DNA of 64,000 nucleotides from Alteriqipengyuania lutimaris (GTDB lineage Bacteria; Pseudomonadota; Alphaproteobacteria; Sphingomonadales; Sphingomonadaceae), in NCBI RefSeq assembly GCF_003363135.1, contig NZ_QRBB01000001.1:1054001-1118000 (forward strand), in the 5' to 3' direction. Position numbers and translations under genes: made by a program. Below, one piece after another: positions 1 to 9,449 of the stretch (position 1 is the stretch's first letter; each line of letters starts with the position of its first letter). The notes below the pieces were generated by a model. The model worked only from the letters and a program-made list of their open reading frames with translations. It did not search any database and was not told the origin of the DNA.

Positions 1-1164
1 TGGGTGCGCGGCCTCGCCACGCCGATGGAATGGCAGGATGCGGTGATCCGCGCGGCGATCGCGCTCAAGATCTGCCAGCACGAGGAAACCGGCGCGATCG
101 TGGCGGCGCTGACAACCTCGATCCCCGAGGCGCCGGGGAGCGAGCGCAACTGGGACTATCGCTTCTGCTGGATTCGCGACGCCTATTACACCGTGCAGGC
201 ATTGAACCGGCTGGGCGCGCTCGACGTGCTGGAGAAGTATCTCGCCTACCTGCGCAACATCGTCGACAACGCCAAGGGCGGCGCGGTGCAGCCGCTCTAT
301 TCGGTCATGGGCGAGCCCGAACTAACCGAGAGTTTTGCCGAGAACCTCGCGGGTTATCGCGGGATGGGGCCGGTGCGCAAAGGGAATGCCGCCTTCAGCC
401 AGGTGCAGCACGACGCCTATGGCCAGATTGTGCTGCCGACGGTGCAGGCCTTCTTCGACCAGCGGCTCTATCGCATGGCGGGGGAGGCCGATTTCGACAG
501 CCTCGAACAGGTCGGCGAGATGGCGTGGAAGATGCACGACCAGCCCGATGCGGGCCTGTGGGAGTTCCGCACCCGGCAGGAGGTCCACACCTATTCGGTG
601 CTGATGAGCTGGGCCGCCTGCGGGCGCATCGCGACCGTGGCGCAGCGGCTGGGCAAGACCGAGAAGGCGGAATTCTGGCGCGAACGTGCGGCGATCATCC
701 GCGCGAAGATCGAGGACGAGGCATGGTACGAGGAAGGGCAGCACTATGCCTCCTCGCTCGGCGGCACGCATCTCGACGCCAGCCTGCTGCAAATGATCGA
801 TCTGGGCTTCCTCAAGCCCGAGGACGAACGCTTTCAACTGACCTTCAAGGCGATCGAGAACGGGTTGAGACGGGGCGAGCACATGCTCCGCTACGATGCG
901 GAGGACGATTTCGGCCTGCCCGAGACCGCGTTCAACATCTGCACCTTCTGGCTGATGGAAGCGCTCCATCTAGCCGGGCGCGAAGACGAGGCGCGCGAGC
1001 TGTTCGAGACGATGCTGTCGCACCGCACGCGTTCGGGCCTGCTCTCCGAAGACCTCGATTTTAACAATGGCGAACTCTGGGGCAACTTCCCCCAGACGTA
1101 CTCTTTGGTGGGTATCATCAACTGCGCCACGCTGTTGTCCAAACCATGGAGTGTCATAAGATGA
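1..1164 (+). CDS. Glycoside hydrolase family 15 protein (glucoamylase/trehalase-like), 5' end cut by the window
   Basis: This is the C-terminal part (about 387 residues) of an (alpha/alpha)6-barrel GH15 enzyme. The reading frame is open from base 1, so the true start lies outside the window. Family signatures are the NWDYRFCWIRDA motif at 147-182, the GLWEFR segment at about 556-573 that supplies the probable catalytic acid, and the GELWGNFPQTYS segment near 1069-1104 that supplies the probable catalytic base. The stop codon overlaps the otsA start as ATGA, so the two genes are translationally coupled. Bacterial GH15 enzymes include glucan alpha-glucosidases and trehalases. The otsA neighbour favours a role in trehalose or maltooligosaccharide turnover, but substrate cannot be read from sequence. 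Upstream otsB is expected but not visible. Confidence 0.9.
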   Translation, partial: WVRGLATPMEWQDAVIRAAIALKICQHEETGAIVAALTTSIPEAPGSERNWDYRFCWIRDAYYTVQALNRLGALDVLEKYLAYLRNIVDNAKGGAVQPLYSVMGEPELTESFAENLAGYRGMGPVRKGNAAFSQVQHDAYGQIVLPTVQAFFDQRLYRMAGEADFDSLEQVGEMAWKMHDQPDAGLWEFRTRQEVHTYSVLMSWAACGRIATVAQRLGKTEKAEFWRERAAIIRAKIEDEAWYEEGQHYASSLGGTHLDASLLQMIDLGFLKPEDERFQLTFKAIENGLRRGEHMLRYDAEDDFGLPETAFNICTFWLMEALHLAGREDEARELFETMLSHRTRSGLLSEDLDFNNGELWGNFPQTYSLVGIINCATLLSKPWSVIR

Positions 1165-2534
1165 GCCGACTGATCGTGGTGTCGAACCGAGTATCCGTCC
1201 CCAAGGCGCGGGGTGCGGCCGGTTCCCAGGGTGGCCTCGCGGTGGCGCTGGGGTCTGCCCTGAAAGAGCGGCGGGGAATCTGGTTCGGCTGGTCGGGCAA
1301 GGAAACCGACACCTTCACCGGCGATCTCAACATGCAGAAGAACGAGGGCGTCACCACCGCGACGATCGACCTCGAATCGCAGGATGTGGACGAGTATTAC
1401 AACGGCTATGCCAACCGCACGCTGTGGCCGCTGTTCCACTACCGGGTGGACCTGGCCGAATACGAAAGCGGCTTCGGCAAGGGGTACGAACGGGTCAACC
1501 AGCGCTTCGCCGACAGCCTCGGCCCGCTGATCGATCCCGAGGACATGGTGTGGGTGCACGACTATCACCTGATGCCGCTCGGCAGCCGACTGCGCGAACG
1601 CGGCAACAAGAACCGGATCGGCTTCTTCCTCCACATTCCGTGGCCGCCGCGCAACCTGCTGGTCGCACTGCCGTTTCACGAACGGCTGGTGCTGACCATG
1701 CTCGACTACGACCTGATCGGTTTCCAGGACGAGGAATCGGTCGACAGCTTTCTGGGCTATTGCCGCAAGGAACTGCAGGCCGAGGTCGGCGAAGATGGCA
1801 CGGTCACCTACGACGGCCGCACGGTGAAGGTCGCCGCGTTCCCCATCGGGCTGGACTACGAGGAGTTCCTCGAAGGCGGGACGACGGGCGATGCGCGCCA
1901 GATGGAACAGCGGATGCGATCGAGCTCGCGCCATCGCAAGGTCATCATCGGGGTCGACCGGCTCGACTATTCCAAAGGCCTGCCCGAACGCTTCGACGCG
2001 CTGGGGCGGTTCTTCGACACCTACCCCGATCGGGTGAAGCAGACGCTCTACGTCCAGATCGCACCGCCCTCGCGCCAGGACGTCGCCACCTATCAGCGGA
2101 TCCGCAACACGCTCGAACAGAAGGCGGGGCAGATCAATGGCGAGCGGTCCGAAGTGGACATGGTGCCGATCCGCTACGTCAACCGCGGCTATTCGCGCCA
2201 GGAGCTGTTCGGTATCTACCGCTCCGCCCATGTCGGGCTGGTGACTCCCTTGCGCGACGGGATGAACCTTGTCGCGAAGGAATACGTCGCCGCGCAGGAT
2301 CCGGAAGACCCCGGCGTGCTCGTCCTCTCGCGCTTCGCGGGCGCGGCGGAGCAGCTGACCGACGCGCTCCTCATCAACCCGCACTCGATGGAAGAGATGA
2401 GCGAGGCGATCCGCGAGGCGATCGACATGCCTCTGGACGAGCGCAAGGCGCGCTGGGAGAAACTGAATGAGGTCATCAAGACCACCAATGTCGAGAAATG
2501 GCGGGCCGATTTCGTCGAGGCGCTGAGCGCCTGA
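1161..2534 (+). CDS. otsA: Alpha,alpha-trehalose-phosphate synthase (UDP/GDP-glucose-forming), GT20
   Basis: OtsA makes trehalose-6-phosphate from a nucleotide-activated glucose and glucose-6-phosphate, the first step of osmoprotectant trehalose synthesis in the cytosol. The protein of 457 residues starts with the typical MSRLIVVSNRV. It carries the glycine-rich sugar-nucleotide loop near residues 18-25, HDYHLMP near residue 134, VDRLDYSKGLPERF near 265 and the C-terminal acceptor motif LRDGMNLVAKEY near 365. Length is normal for the family. I chose ATG 1161, which overlaps the upstream TGA, over ATG 1146, because it gives the canonical N-terminus. The GH15 gene upstream is in the same operon; a phosphatase (otsB) is not in the window. 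Confidence 0.97.
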   Translation: MSRLIVVSNRVSVPKARGAAGSQGGLAVALGSALKERRGIWFGWSGKETDTFTGDLNMQKNEGVTTATIDLESQDVDEYYNGYANRTLWPLFHYRVDLAEYESGFGKGYERVNQRFADSLGPLIDPEDMVWVHDYHLMPLGSRLRERGNKNRIGFFLHIPWPPRNLLVALPFHERLVLTMLDYDLIGFQDEESVDSFLGYCRKELQAEVGEDGTVTYDGRTVKVAAFPIGLDYEEFLEGGTTGDARQMEQRMRSSSRHRKVIIGVDRLDYSKGLPERFDALGRFFDTYPDRVKQTLYVQIAPPSRQDVATYQRIRNTLEQKAGQINGERSEVDMVPIRYVNRGYSRQELFGIYRSAHVGLVTPLRDGMNLVAKEYVAAQDPEDPGVLVLSRFAGAAEQLTDALLINPHSMEEMSEAIREAIDMPLDERKARWEKLNEVIKTTNVEKWRADFVEALSA

Positions 2535-2537
2535 GGG

Positions 2538-3230
2538 CTAGCGCGCCAGCAGGTCCCTGCGGCCGTCACCGGCGAGCCGCACCAGCAGCCAGATGATCAG
2601 CGGCACGAACACGAAGCTGAGCACCACCTTGGCGATCGCCTGCCCTATCAGCAGCGGCACGATATCGAACTGGCCGTAGAAGGCCACCGTGATGAAGATC
2701 AGCGTGTCGACCGCCTGGCTGATGGCGGAGGCGAAACCGCCGCGCAGCATCATCCACAGGCCCCCCCTCTCGCCGTGCCCCTCTCCGGACCCACGCAGCC
2801 GCTCGAACAGCCAGACATTGAGGAACAGCGATACGCCATAGGCGATCGGGCCTGCGATCATGATCCGCCCCGTCTGGCTCAGCACGGTTTCGAAGGCGGC
2901 GAGGTTTTCCGCCGGCATCTGCGGGCTGGGCGGGAAGGCGAGGACCAGCTGGATCAGCAGGATCGACAGGCCCAGCGGCGCGAATCCCCACAGGACCAGC
3001 CGGTTGGCGACCCCGCTGCCGTAAAGCTGGGCCAGCGTGCTCGAAATCGCGACCAGCATCAGAAAGGCGAGGATTCCCGCTTCGACCGCCAGCGTCGTGA
3101 AGCCGAGCGGCAGCGCGATCTGCTTGAAGCCGAGCACACCCGCCAGCACGGTCATCCCGCCATAAAGCAGGGCATAGACGAAAAGCGGGCGGGGAATCGC
3201 CTGGGGCGGCGCGGAAGCGGTCTGATCCAT
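2538..3230 (-). CDS. Queuosine precursor transporter (VUT/YhhQ family)
   Basis: An integral inner-membrane protein of about 230 residues with roughly six hydrophobic helices. It resembles the YhhQ/VUT family, whose members import 7-cyano-7-deazaguanine or related precursors for the queuosine tRNA modification. Typical elements are the conserved TM segment ending in SLFLNVWLFERLR near residue 135 and the ISQAVDTLIFITVAF segment near 170. ATG 3230 is preferred over GTG 3254 because a purine-rich GCGGGGGA stretch sits just before it. The gene converges on otsA with a 3-bp gap. No preQ1 riboswitch was recognised upstream. Transport direction and substrate are inferred from family membership. Confidence 0.85.
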   Translation of the reverse strand: MDQTASAPPQAIPRPLFVYALLYGGMTVLAGVLGFKQIALPLGFTTLAVEAGILAFLMLVAISSTLAQLYGSGVANRLVLWGFAPLGLSILLIQLVLAFPPSPQMPAENLAAFETVLSQTGRIMIAGPIAYGVSLFLNVWLFERLRGSGEGHGERGGLWMMLRGGFASAISQAVDTLIFITVAFYGQFDIVPLLIGQAIAKVVLSFVFVPLIIWLLVRLAGDGRRDLLAR

Positions 3231-3364
3231 CGTCCCCCGCTTATGATCGGGCACGGCAAAAGAAAAGGGAAGAGCGTGGGAACCGCTTCGACCCGCACGA
3301 ATTGACTACCCTTCGCGAAAAGGCGAAGGGGGCGGCTTCCTGAAGGGACGATCCGAAAGCCCAT

Positions 3365-4678
3365 ATGCCGCCCGTCATCGCCAGCCTCCTCGGGATCGTC
3401 GCGATCCTCGCCTTCGCCTTCCTGCTGTCCAACGCAAAGACCAAGATCCGCTTGCGGGTCGTCTTGTCCGCCTTTGCGCTGCAGGCGCTGCTCGCCTTCC
3501 TCATCCTGCGCACCTCGGGAGGGCGGATGGTGATCCGCGAGATGAGCAACGGAGTCGCGGCGCTGCTGTCTTACGCCGATGCCGGCACCGCCTTCCTCTT
3601 CGGTGCGGACAATCCGCTGTCGAACACCTTCGCGCTCGGTGCGCTGCCGGTGATCGTGTTCTTCGCCGCGCTGGTCTCAATTCTCTACCACCTCGGCATC
3701 ATGCAGCTGATCGTGCGCTGGCTGGGCGGCGCGATCGGCTTCATCACCGGCGTGAGCAAGGTCGAGGCGCTGGGATCGGCCGCCAACATCTTCGTCGGCC
3801 AGTCCGAAAGCCCGCTGGTGGTGCGCCCCTATCTCGCCGCGCTTGCGCCCAGCCGGCTGTTCACGCTGATGACCGTGGGCATGGCGGGCGTCGCAGGCAC
3901 GATCCTCGCCGCCTATGCGGGCCTGCTCGGCAACGAATACCTGCCCTTCCTGCTCGCCGCGGCCTTCATGTCCGCCCCCGGCGGGATCCTGATGGCCAAG
4001 ATCATCATGCCCGACACGGGCGAGGCTTCGCCCGAGGCGGAGGGTGAGCTGGCCCTGCCGCGCGGCCGCATCAGTGCAGAGGGTCCGGCAGCGATCACCG
4101 AGCGTGAGCATGCTCATGAGGTCGAAATGGCCGAAACCTTCGAGGAGGGCGAACGGCCTGCCAATGTGATCGAGGCGGCGGCGCAGGGCGCGCAGACCGG
4201 CGTGAAGCTGGCCGTGGCCGTGGGTGCGATGGTGCTGGCCTTCGTCGCGCTGGTGGCGCTGGCCAACGGCCTGCTCGGCTGGGTGGGCGGCTGGTTCGGC
4301 TATGGCGACCTGTCCTTCCAGCAGCTGCTCGGCGTCGTGTTCGCTCCGATCATGTTCCTGATCGGCGTGCCGTGGGAGGATGCGGGCGTGGCCGGTGGCC
4401 TCTTTGGTACCAAGATCGTGCTCAACGAATTCGTCGCCTTCATCGAACTGGGCCAGATCGGAGCGGCCGATATCTCCGAACGCACCCGCGCGATCATCAC
4501 CTTCGCGCTGTGCGGATTCGCCAATTTCAGCTCGATCGCGATCCAGATGGCCGTGACCGGCGGCCTCGCGCCCAACCAGCGGCCCGTCATCGCCAAGCTC
4601 GGCATCCGCGCACTGGTCGCCGGATCGCTCGCCAATCTGATGAGCGCGGCGCTCGCCGGGCTCTTCCTCCCGGCCTGA
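3365..4678 (+). CDS. NupC/CNT family concentrative nucleoside transporter
   Basis: A 437-residue membrane protein of the concentrative nucleoside transporter family, which couples uptake of nucleosides to a proton or sodium gradient. Recognisable parts are the N-terminal helices, the gate domain after residue 90, the GQSESPLVVRPYL motif near residue 145 (the conserved substrate/cation-binding region), MSAPGGILMAKII near 205, and the C-terminal ALCGFANFSSIAIQMAVTGGL segment near 380-400. A hydrophilic loop of about 45 acidic residues interrupts the middle (about 218-270). It is divergent from the queuosine-precursor transporter, and both handle base-derived compounds. The downstream oxygenase gene follows after 10 bp and is probably cotranscribed. 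Confidence 0.93.
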   Translation: MPPVIASLLGIVAILAFAFLLSNAKTKIRLRVVLSAFALQALLAFLILRTSGGRMVIREMSNGVAALLSYADAGTAFLFGADNPLSNTFALGALPVIVFFAALVSILYHLGIMQLIVRWLGGAIGFITGVSKVEALGSAANIFVGQSESPLVVRPYLAALAPSRLFTLMTVGMAGVAGTILAAYAGLLGNEYLPFLLAAAFMSAPGGILMAKIIMPDTGEASPEAEGELALPRGRISAEGPAAITEREHAHEVEMAETFEEGERPANVIEAAAQGAQTGVKLAVAVGAMVLAFVALVALANGLLGWVGGWFGYGDLSFQQLLGVVFAPIMFLIGVPWEDAGVAGGLFGTKIVLNEFVAFIELGQIGAADISERTRAIITFALCGFANFSSIAIQMAVTGGLAPNQRPVIAKLGIRALVAGSLANLMSAALAGLFLPA

Positions 4679-4688
4679 AAGGTTTCGC

Positions 4689-5618
4689 ATGTCCGATATC
4701 GCATCCGTCTCGCTCGACCGCCCGCTGGAAGACATCGCCCGCGAACTGGGCGAGAGCTTCGCCGAATACGGCTTCGGCATCGTGCGCGATCACGGCGTGC
4801 CGGACGATCTGATCGCGCGCGCCGAAGAGACGAGCCGCGCCTTCTTCGCGCTGCCCGAAGAGACCAAACGCGCCTACAAGATCGAAGGGATCGCCGGGGC
4901 GCGCGGCTACACGCCCTTCGGGCAGGAGCAGGCGAAGGATGCGCAGGTCTTCGACCTGAAGGAGTTCTGGCACGTCGGGCGCGATCTGCCGGGCGACCAC
5001 GCGCTGGCGAAATTCATGGAGCCCAACGTGTGGCCCGCCGAGGTGCCTGCGTTCGAGACGACCATGCGCGAGCTGTTCCTTGCGCTCGAGGCGAGCGGGC
5101 GGCGCATCCTCTCCGCGATCGCGATCCACCTGGGCGAGGACCGGCACTTCTTCGATTCGACGATCGAGGACGGCAATTCGGTGCTGCGCCTGCTGCGCTA
5201 TCCGCCGCTGCCCGAGGATGCGCCCGACGGCGCGATCCGCGCCGCGCCGCATGGCGACATCAATGCGATCACGCTGCTGCTGGGCGCCGAGGAAGCCGGG
5301 CTCGAACTGCTGAGCAAGAAGGGCGAATGGCTGCCGGTCAGCCCGCCCCCCGGCGCGCTGGCGGTCAATATCGGCGACATGCTCGAACGCCTGACCAACG
5401 GCCGCCTGCGCTCGACGACGCACCGGGTGGTCAACCCGCGGGGCAAAGCGGTGCGCAAGAGCCGCTATTCGATGCCCTTCTTCCTCCACTTCCGGCCCGA
5501 CTTCGAGATCGCTCCGCTCGATTCGTGCATCGAAAACGGACGCGAAAGCGAAGCGCCCGAGCCGATTCTGGCGCATGATTTCCTGATGCAGCGTCTGCGC
5601 GAGATCAAGCTGGCCTAG
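4689..5618 (+). CDS. Isopenicillin N synthase-family 2-oxoglutarate/Fe(II) dioxygenase
   Basis: A soluble 309-residue enzyme with the two domains of this family: an N-terminal non-haem dioxygenase domain (DIOX_N; residues about 5-115, including FAEYGFGIVRDHGVP) and the C-terminal 2OG-Fe(II) oxygenase domain (about 160-270). The iron ligands are visible as HGD (in APHGDINAITLLL) and the distal histidine in RLRSTTHRVVNP; the arginine that binds 2-oxoglutarate is in RYSMPFF. Members hydroxylate or desaturate many small molecules, so the substrate is unknown. The gene follows the nucleoside transporter by 10 bp, which raises but does not prove a link to nucleoside or purine metabolism. Confidence 0.88.
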   Translation: MSDIASVSLDRPLEDIARELGESFAEYGFGIVRDHGVPDDLIARAEETSRAFFALPEETKRAYKIEGIAGARGYTPFGQEQAKDAQVFDLKEFWHVGRDLPGDHALAKFMEPNVWPAEVPAFETTMRELFLALEASGRRILSAIAIHLGEDRHFFDSTIEDGNSVLRLLRYPPLPEDAPDGAIRAAPHGDINAITLLLGAEEAGLELLSKKGEWLPVSPPPGALAVNIGDMLERLTNGRLRSTTHRVVNPRGKAVRKSRYSMPFFLHFRPDFEIAPLDSCIENGRESEAPEPILAHDFLMQRLREIKLA

Positions 5619-5685
5619 GTTCCCGCATTTTCGCGCGCGCGGCGGCCCTAATCGCACTTTGCTGGGTTATGTTGCACTGCGGCAA

Positions 5686-5697
5686 CACCTTAAGGTG
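5686..5697. repeat. 12-bp perfect palindrome in the leader region of the Oar-like receptor gene
   Basis: The sequence CACCTTAAGGTG is its own reverse complement. It lies about 165 bp before the receptor start codon and about 40 bp upstream of a candidate promoter. It could be an operator half-site pair, but one isolated palindrome proves nothing. Confidence 0.4.
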
Positions 5698-5733
5698 CTT
5701 GATTTGCGCCACTTTTGTGCGTCGTTGCAGTAA

Positions 5734-5762
5734 TTGCACCACGGTCGGCGTTTTGCGTAATT
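5734..5762 (+). promoter_or_regulatory. Candidate sigma-70 promoter of the Oar-like TonB receptor
   Basis: TTGCAC at 5734-5739 and GTAATT at 5757-5762 are separated by 17 bp. This would give a leader of about 95 nt ending in the AAAGGGG ribosome-binding site just before ATG 5863. The -10 box is weak. Confidence 0.35.
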
Positions 5763-5862
5763 CCCCTGTCACAAATCGAGCGTTAGGCGCCCTCAACCGG
5801 CCCGGGGGGTCGGTCCGCGCACATCTCAATTTTTCGCTAGAGCGTCTTCAAAGGGGTTTTCC

Positions 5863-8800
5863 ATGAAGCTCAAGTATCTGCTGGCAGCGAGCGTTGTCAG
5901 CCTTTCCGCCGCCGCGATCGCACCCGCACCGCTGGCCGCACAGCAGATCACCTCGGGGATCGAAGGCTTCGTGACCGACGCCGACGGCACGCCGATCGTC
6001 GGTGCGACCGTGACCGTGACCGACACGCGTACGGGCCAGACGCGTACACTGACGACCAGCAATGGCGGTGCGTTCCGTGCCAACAACCTGGTCTCGGGCG
6101 GCCCCTACACGATCACCGCGACCGCGCCGAACTTCGAAGGCCAGACGGTCGAAGATCAGGACATCAGCATCTCGGGCAACACGCAGTACACCTTCGAGCT
6201 CGCCAGCTCGGCCGGTAGCGCCGACAACGTGATCGTCGTGTCGGGCCAGCGCGCCAATGCGACGCAGCTCGCGGTGGGCCCGGGTCAGGCGTTCGGCAGC
6301 CAGACGCTGGAGAACTTCCCCTCGATCACCCGCGACGTGCGCGACTACATCCGCATCGATCCGCGCGTCCGGCTGGAGCGGGACGGCGAAACCGATCGCG
6401 TATCCTGCCTCGGCGCGAATGATCGCAACAACACCTTCACCGTCGACGGCATCGTCCAGTCCGATACTTTCGGCCTCTCGGGCACGCCCTTCGCCGCGCG
6501 CAACTCGCTGCCCATTCCGTTCGACACGATCCGCCAGACCTCGATCGAATTCGCGCCCTACGATGTCGAGTACGGCCAGTTCACCGGCTGCCTCATCAAC
6601 GTCGTGACCAAGTCGGGCACGAACGAATTCACCGGTTCGGCCTTCTTCACCTACACCAGCGACGACCTGCAGGGCTCTTCGGTTGCCGGACAGGACCTAG
6701 CTCCGACCGAGTTCGACCGTCGCCGCTGGGGTGCGACCCTGGGCGGTCCGATCATCCCCGATCGCCTTTTCTTCTTCGCCGGTTACGAGGAAACCGATCT
6801 TGGCGACGTGCAGGAAGTCGGCCCGCTGGGCGCAGGCTTCGCCAACGAGCTCGAGTTCGTGACTCCCGAAATCTACCAGCAGTTTTCGGACATTCTCGCG
6901 TCCACCTACGGCATCGACGCCGGCCCGATCGCGACGACCAACGCCCAGTCGGACCGTCGCTTCTTCGGTCGTCTGGATGCCTACATCACCGACAATCATC
7001 GCCTCGAAGTGACCTACCAGCGGCTGGAGGAAACCAATATCCGCGATGACGATCTGACCACCAGCGCGAATGGTGGCCCGGTGTTCACCGGCCTGAATTC
7101 CTTTGTGAACAACGGCACGACGTCCGACTACGGCTCGGTGCGCCTCTATTCCGACTGGTCGGACAGCTTCAGCACCGAAGTCCGCCTGTCGCGTTCGGAA
7201 GTTACCGACCTTCAGGATCCGGTCGGCGGCGGCGAAGCGCAGTCGGCGAACCCGACCCCGCGGATCGTCGTCGGCTTCACCAACCCCTCCAATGGCGAGC
7301 AGGGCTTCCTTCAGGCCGGCCCCGGCTTCTCGCGCACGGCCAACGCGCTGTTCCAGCAGGTCGACCAGGCCAAGCTTCAGGCGACGATCCGCAACGACGC
7401 CCACGAGCTGAAGCTCGGCATGGAGGTCAACGAGCTGGAGGTATTCAACCTCTTCGCTCAGAATGCGACCGGCACGCTGATCTTCGACGGTCTCGACAAT
7501 CTGGCAGCGGGCCTGACCACGGGCGGCACCAATGTCACGACGCTGCCGCAGATCGGCGACGTCACCGATGGCAACCCCGCGAACGATCCGGCCGGCATCG
7601 TGACCGCGGTCGCACCGGGCAACGACATCAACAATGCCGCAGCATCGTTCACGCGCACCATCTTCGCCGCCTATGTCCAGGACGACTGGCAGGTCACCGA
7701 CCGTCTCAACCTGCTGAGTGGTGTCCGCGTCGAATTCTACGATGGCGATGCTCCCGGGGCGAATGCCAATTTCCAGTCGCGCTACGGTTACTCGAACCGC
7801 GTGCCGTTCAGCGTGATCGACCCGGTGATCCTGCCGCGTATCGCGCTGACCTATGACGCGAGCGATTTCCTCTTCTTGTCGAACACAACGCTGCGTGCCG
7901 GCTTCGGCGTGTTTGCGGGCGGCGATCCGACCGTGTTCTTCTCCAACGCGTTCTCCAACAACGGGTTCAACACCGGCACGGGCAGCTCGGCCTTCGCTGG
8001 CTGCGCCCCGATCCGGAATGCCCAGGGGCAGATCGACGTCGTTCAGAACGGGCAGTACACCGGCATTCCCGGCTGCGTCATCGCGCAAGGTCAGACCAGC
8101 GCCGAGCGCGGCACGGCCGACACCCAGTCGACCGATCCGAACCTGAAGGCACCGACCGTCCAGCGTTTCAACGCCGGACTGGAGACCACGCTGCGGCCGT
8201 TCGGCGGCAACGGGTTCTTCGATAACTGGAACCTGCGTCTCGACTACATCTATTCGCGCTTCGAAGACCCGTTCAACCTGGTCGACCTGTCGCAGACCGT
8301 GAACCCGGCGATCGGCCTCAACGGCTTCACGATCGACGGTCGCCCGATCTACCGCGCGATCGATCCGACCGTGGCCGGTTGTACCGCTGAACTGGTTGGC
8401 CAAGGCGGCACCCCGCCGACCTACATCAACGTCAATGCTCCGTGCTTCAGCACCGGCCGCGACGATGAAATCCAGCTGACCAACACCGGCGGGTATGACA
8501 GCCACGTGGCTTCGGCGGTGCTGAGCAAGCGGTTCCAGGGCCCGATCACCCCGGGTGGCTCGATCCTGTTCAACCTGGGCTATGCGTTCAGCGATGCCGA
8601 CGACCGCCGCAACTTCCGCAGCTCGACGGCGACGTCGAACTTCGACCTCAACGCGGTGTTCGATCTGCAGGATCCGGTCGCGGGCCGTTCGGTGTTCGAA
8701 ACCCGCCACAACATCACCGCCGCGCTCAACTGGCGCGAGGAGTTCGTGGACGATCTCGCATCGAGCATCGGCCTGTTCTTCCAGGCACGTGCGGGTAGCC

Positions 8801-9345
8801 CGTACAGCCTGACCTTCGCCGGCTCGGGCGACTTCGCGGACTCCTCGTCGGGTTCGGGCAACCAGTTGCTCTACATCCCGACCGGTGCGGGCGACCCCAA
8901 CATCTCGCCGCTTTCGAACGCAGCTGCCGTCCAGTCGCTGGTCGACTATACGAGCGGTTTGAACTGCGCGCGCGATTATGCGGGCCGGACGATCGAGAAG
9001 AACACCTGTACGGGTGACTGGTATTACGATCTCGACATTCGTGTGAGCCAGGAAATCCCTGGTCCCGGTCGCCTGTTCGGCCTCAGCAACGACAGGATCG
9101 AATTGTTCGCCGACTTCGACAATTTCCTGAACCTGATCGACGAAGACGCCAACGTTCTGCGCAACCGCGACTTCTTCGGACTGGTGTCGGTGGCGGATGC
9201 GGGCATTTCCGGCGTCAACGGCGGCGCCCCGGTCGACTCGGAAGGCCGGTACATCATCGGCAATTTCGACCCCAATGATGACGAGGATCTCTCGATCGGC
9301 GGATCGCTCTGGCGCATCCAGTTCGGCGTCCGCTACGAATTCTAG
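5863..9345 (+). CDS. Oar-like TonB-dependent receptor with N-terminal carboxypeptidase-regulatory-like domain
   Basis: An outer-membrane protein of 1160 residues. It has a signal peptide (1 to about 28, ending LAAQQ) and a carboxypeptidase-regulatory-like beta-sandwich at about 30-110 (GFVTDADGTPIVGATVTVTD). A plug domain follows at about 135-260 and then a long beta-barrel ending in the aromatic WRIQFGVRYEF. This architecture is that of Oar-type receptors, which are abundant in Sphingomonadales and are thought to import large substrates or peptides, or to act in surface export. The substrate is unknown. A strong terminator follows, and a TonB-like gene is next, which may power this receptor. 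The ribosome-binding site AAAGGGG precedes ATG 5863. Confidence 0.92.
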   Translation: MKLKYLLAASVVSLSAAAIAPAPLAAQQITSGIEGFVTDADGTPIVGATVTVTDTRTGQTRTLTTSNGGAFRANNLVSGGPYTITATAPNFEGQTVEDQDISISGNTQYTFELASSAGSADNVIVVSGQRANATQLAVGPGQAFGSQTLENFPSITRDVRDYIRIDPRVRLERDGETDRVSCLGANDRNNTFTVDGIVQSDTFGLSGTPFAARNSLPIPFDTIRQTSIEFAPYDVEYGQFTGCLINVVTKSGTNEFTGSAFFTYTSDDLQGSSVAGQDLAPTEFDRRRWGATLGGPIIPDRLFFFAGYEETDLGDVQEVGPLGAGFANELEFVTPEIYQQFSDILASTYGIDAGPIATTNAQSDRRFFGRLDAYITDNHRLEVTYQRLEETNIRDDDLTTSANGGPVFTGLNSFVNNGTTSDYGSVRLYSDWSDSFSTEVRLSRSEVTDLQDPVGGGEAQSANPTPRIVVGFTNPSNGEQGFLQAGPGFSRTANALFQQVDQAKLQATIRNDAHELKLGMEVNELEVFNLFAQNATGTLIFDGLDNLAAGLTTGGTNVTTLPQIGDVTDGNPANDPAGIVTAVAPGNDINNAAASFTRTIFAAYVQDDWQVTDRLNLLSGVRVEFYDGDAPGANANFQSRYGYSNRVPFSVIDPVILPRIALTYDASDFLFLSNTTLRAGFGVFAGGDPTVFFSNAFSNNGFNTGTGSSAFAGCAPIRNAQGQIDVVQNGQYTGIPGCVIAQGQTSAERGTADTQSTDPNLKAPTVQRFNAGLETTLRPFGGNGFFDNWNLRLDYIYSRFEDPFNLVDLSQTVNPAIGLNGFTIDGRPIYRAIDPTVAGCTAELVGQGGTPPTYINVNAPCFSTGRDDEIQLTNTGGYDSHVASAVLSKRFQGPITPGGSILFNLGYAFSDADDRRNFRSSTATSNFDLNAVFDLQDPVAGRSVFETRHNITAALNWREEFVDDLASSIGLFFQARAGSPYSLTFAGSGDFADSSSGSGNQLLYIPTGAGDPNISPLSNAAAVQSLVDYTSGLNCARDYAGRTIEKNTCTGDWYYDLDIRVSQEIPGPGRLFGLSNDRIELFADFDNFLNLIDEDANVLRNRDFFGLVSVADAGISGVNGGAPVDSEGRYIIGNFDPNDDEDLSIGGSLWRIQFGVRYEF

Positions 9346-9377
9346 TTCGCAGCGGCTCGACAGCCGAAAAGGAAAGG

Positions 9378-9409
9378 CGGCGGTCTCCCATCGGGAGGCC
9401 GCCGTTTTT
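9378..9409 (+). terminator. Rho-independent terminator after the Oar-like receptor
   Basis: A 12-bp stem (9378-9389 with 9393-9404, one G-U pair) with a 3-nt loop is followed by five T residues. It ends the receptor transcript, so the TonB-like gene downstream probably has its own promoter or depends on readthrough. Confidence 0.9.
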
Positions 9410-9449
9410 CGTTGGCGGAACGCGGCGCGGGGCGCGGAGTTTTTCCTCC

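Noticed and set aside
3231..3364. PreQ1 riboswitch before the queuosine precursor transporter
   Set aside because: No conserved riboswitch core is seen in the 134-bp intergenic region.
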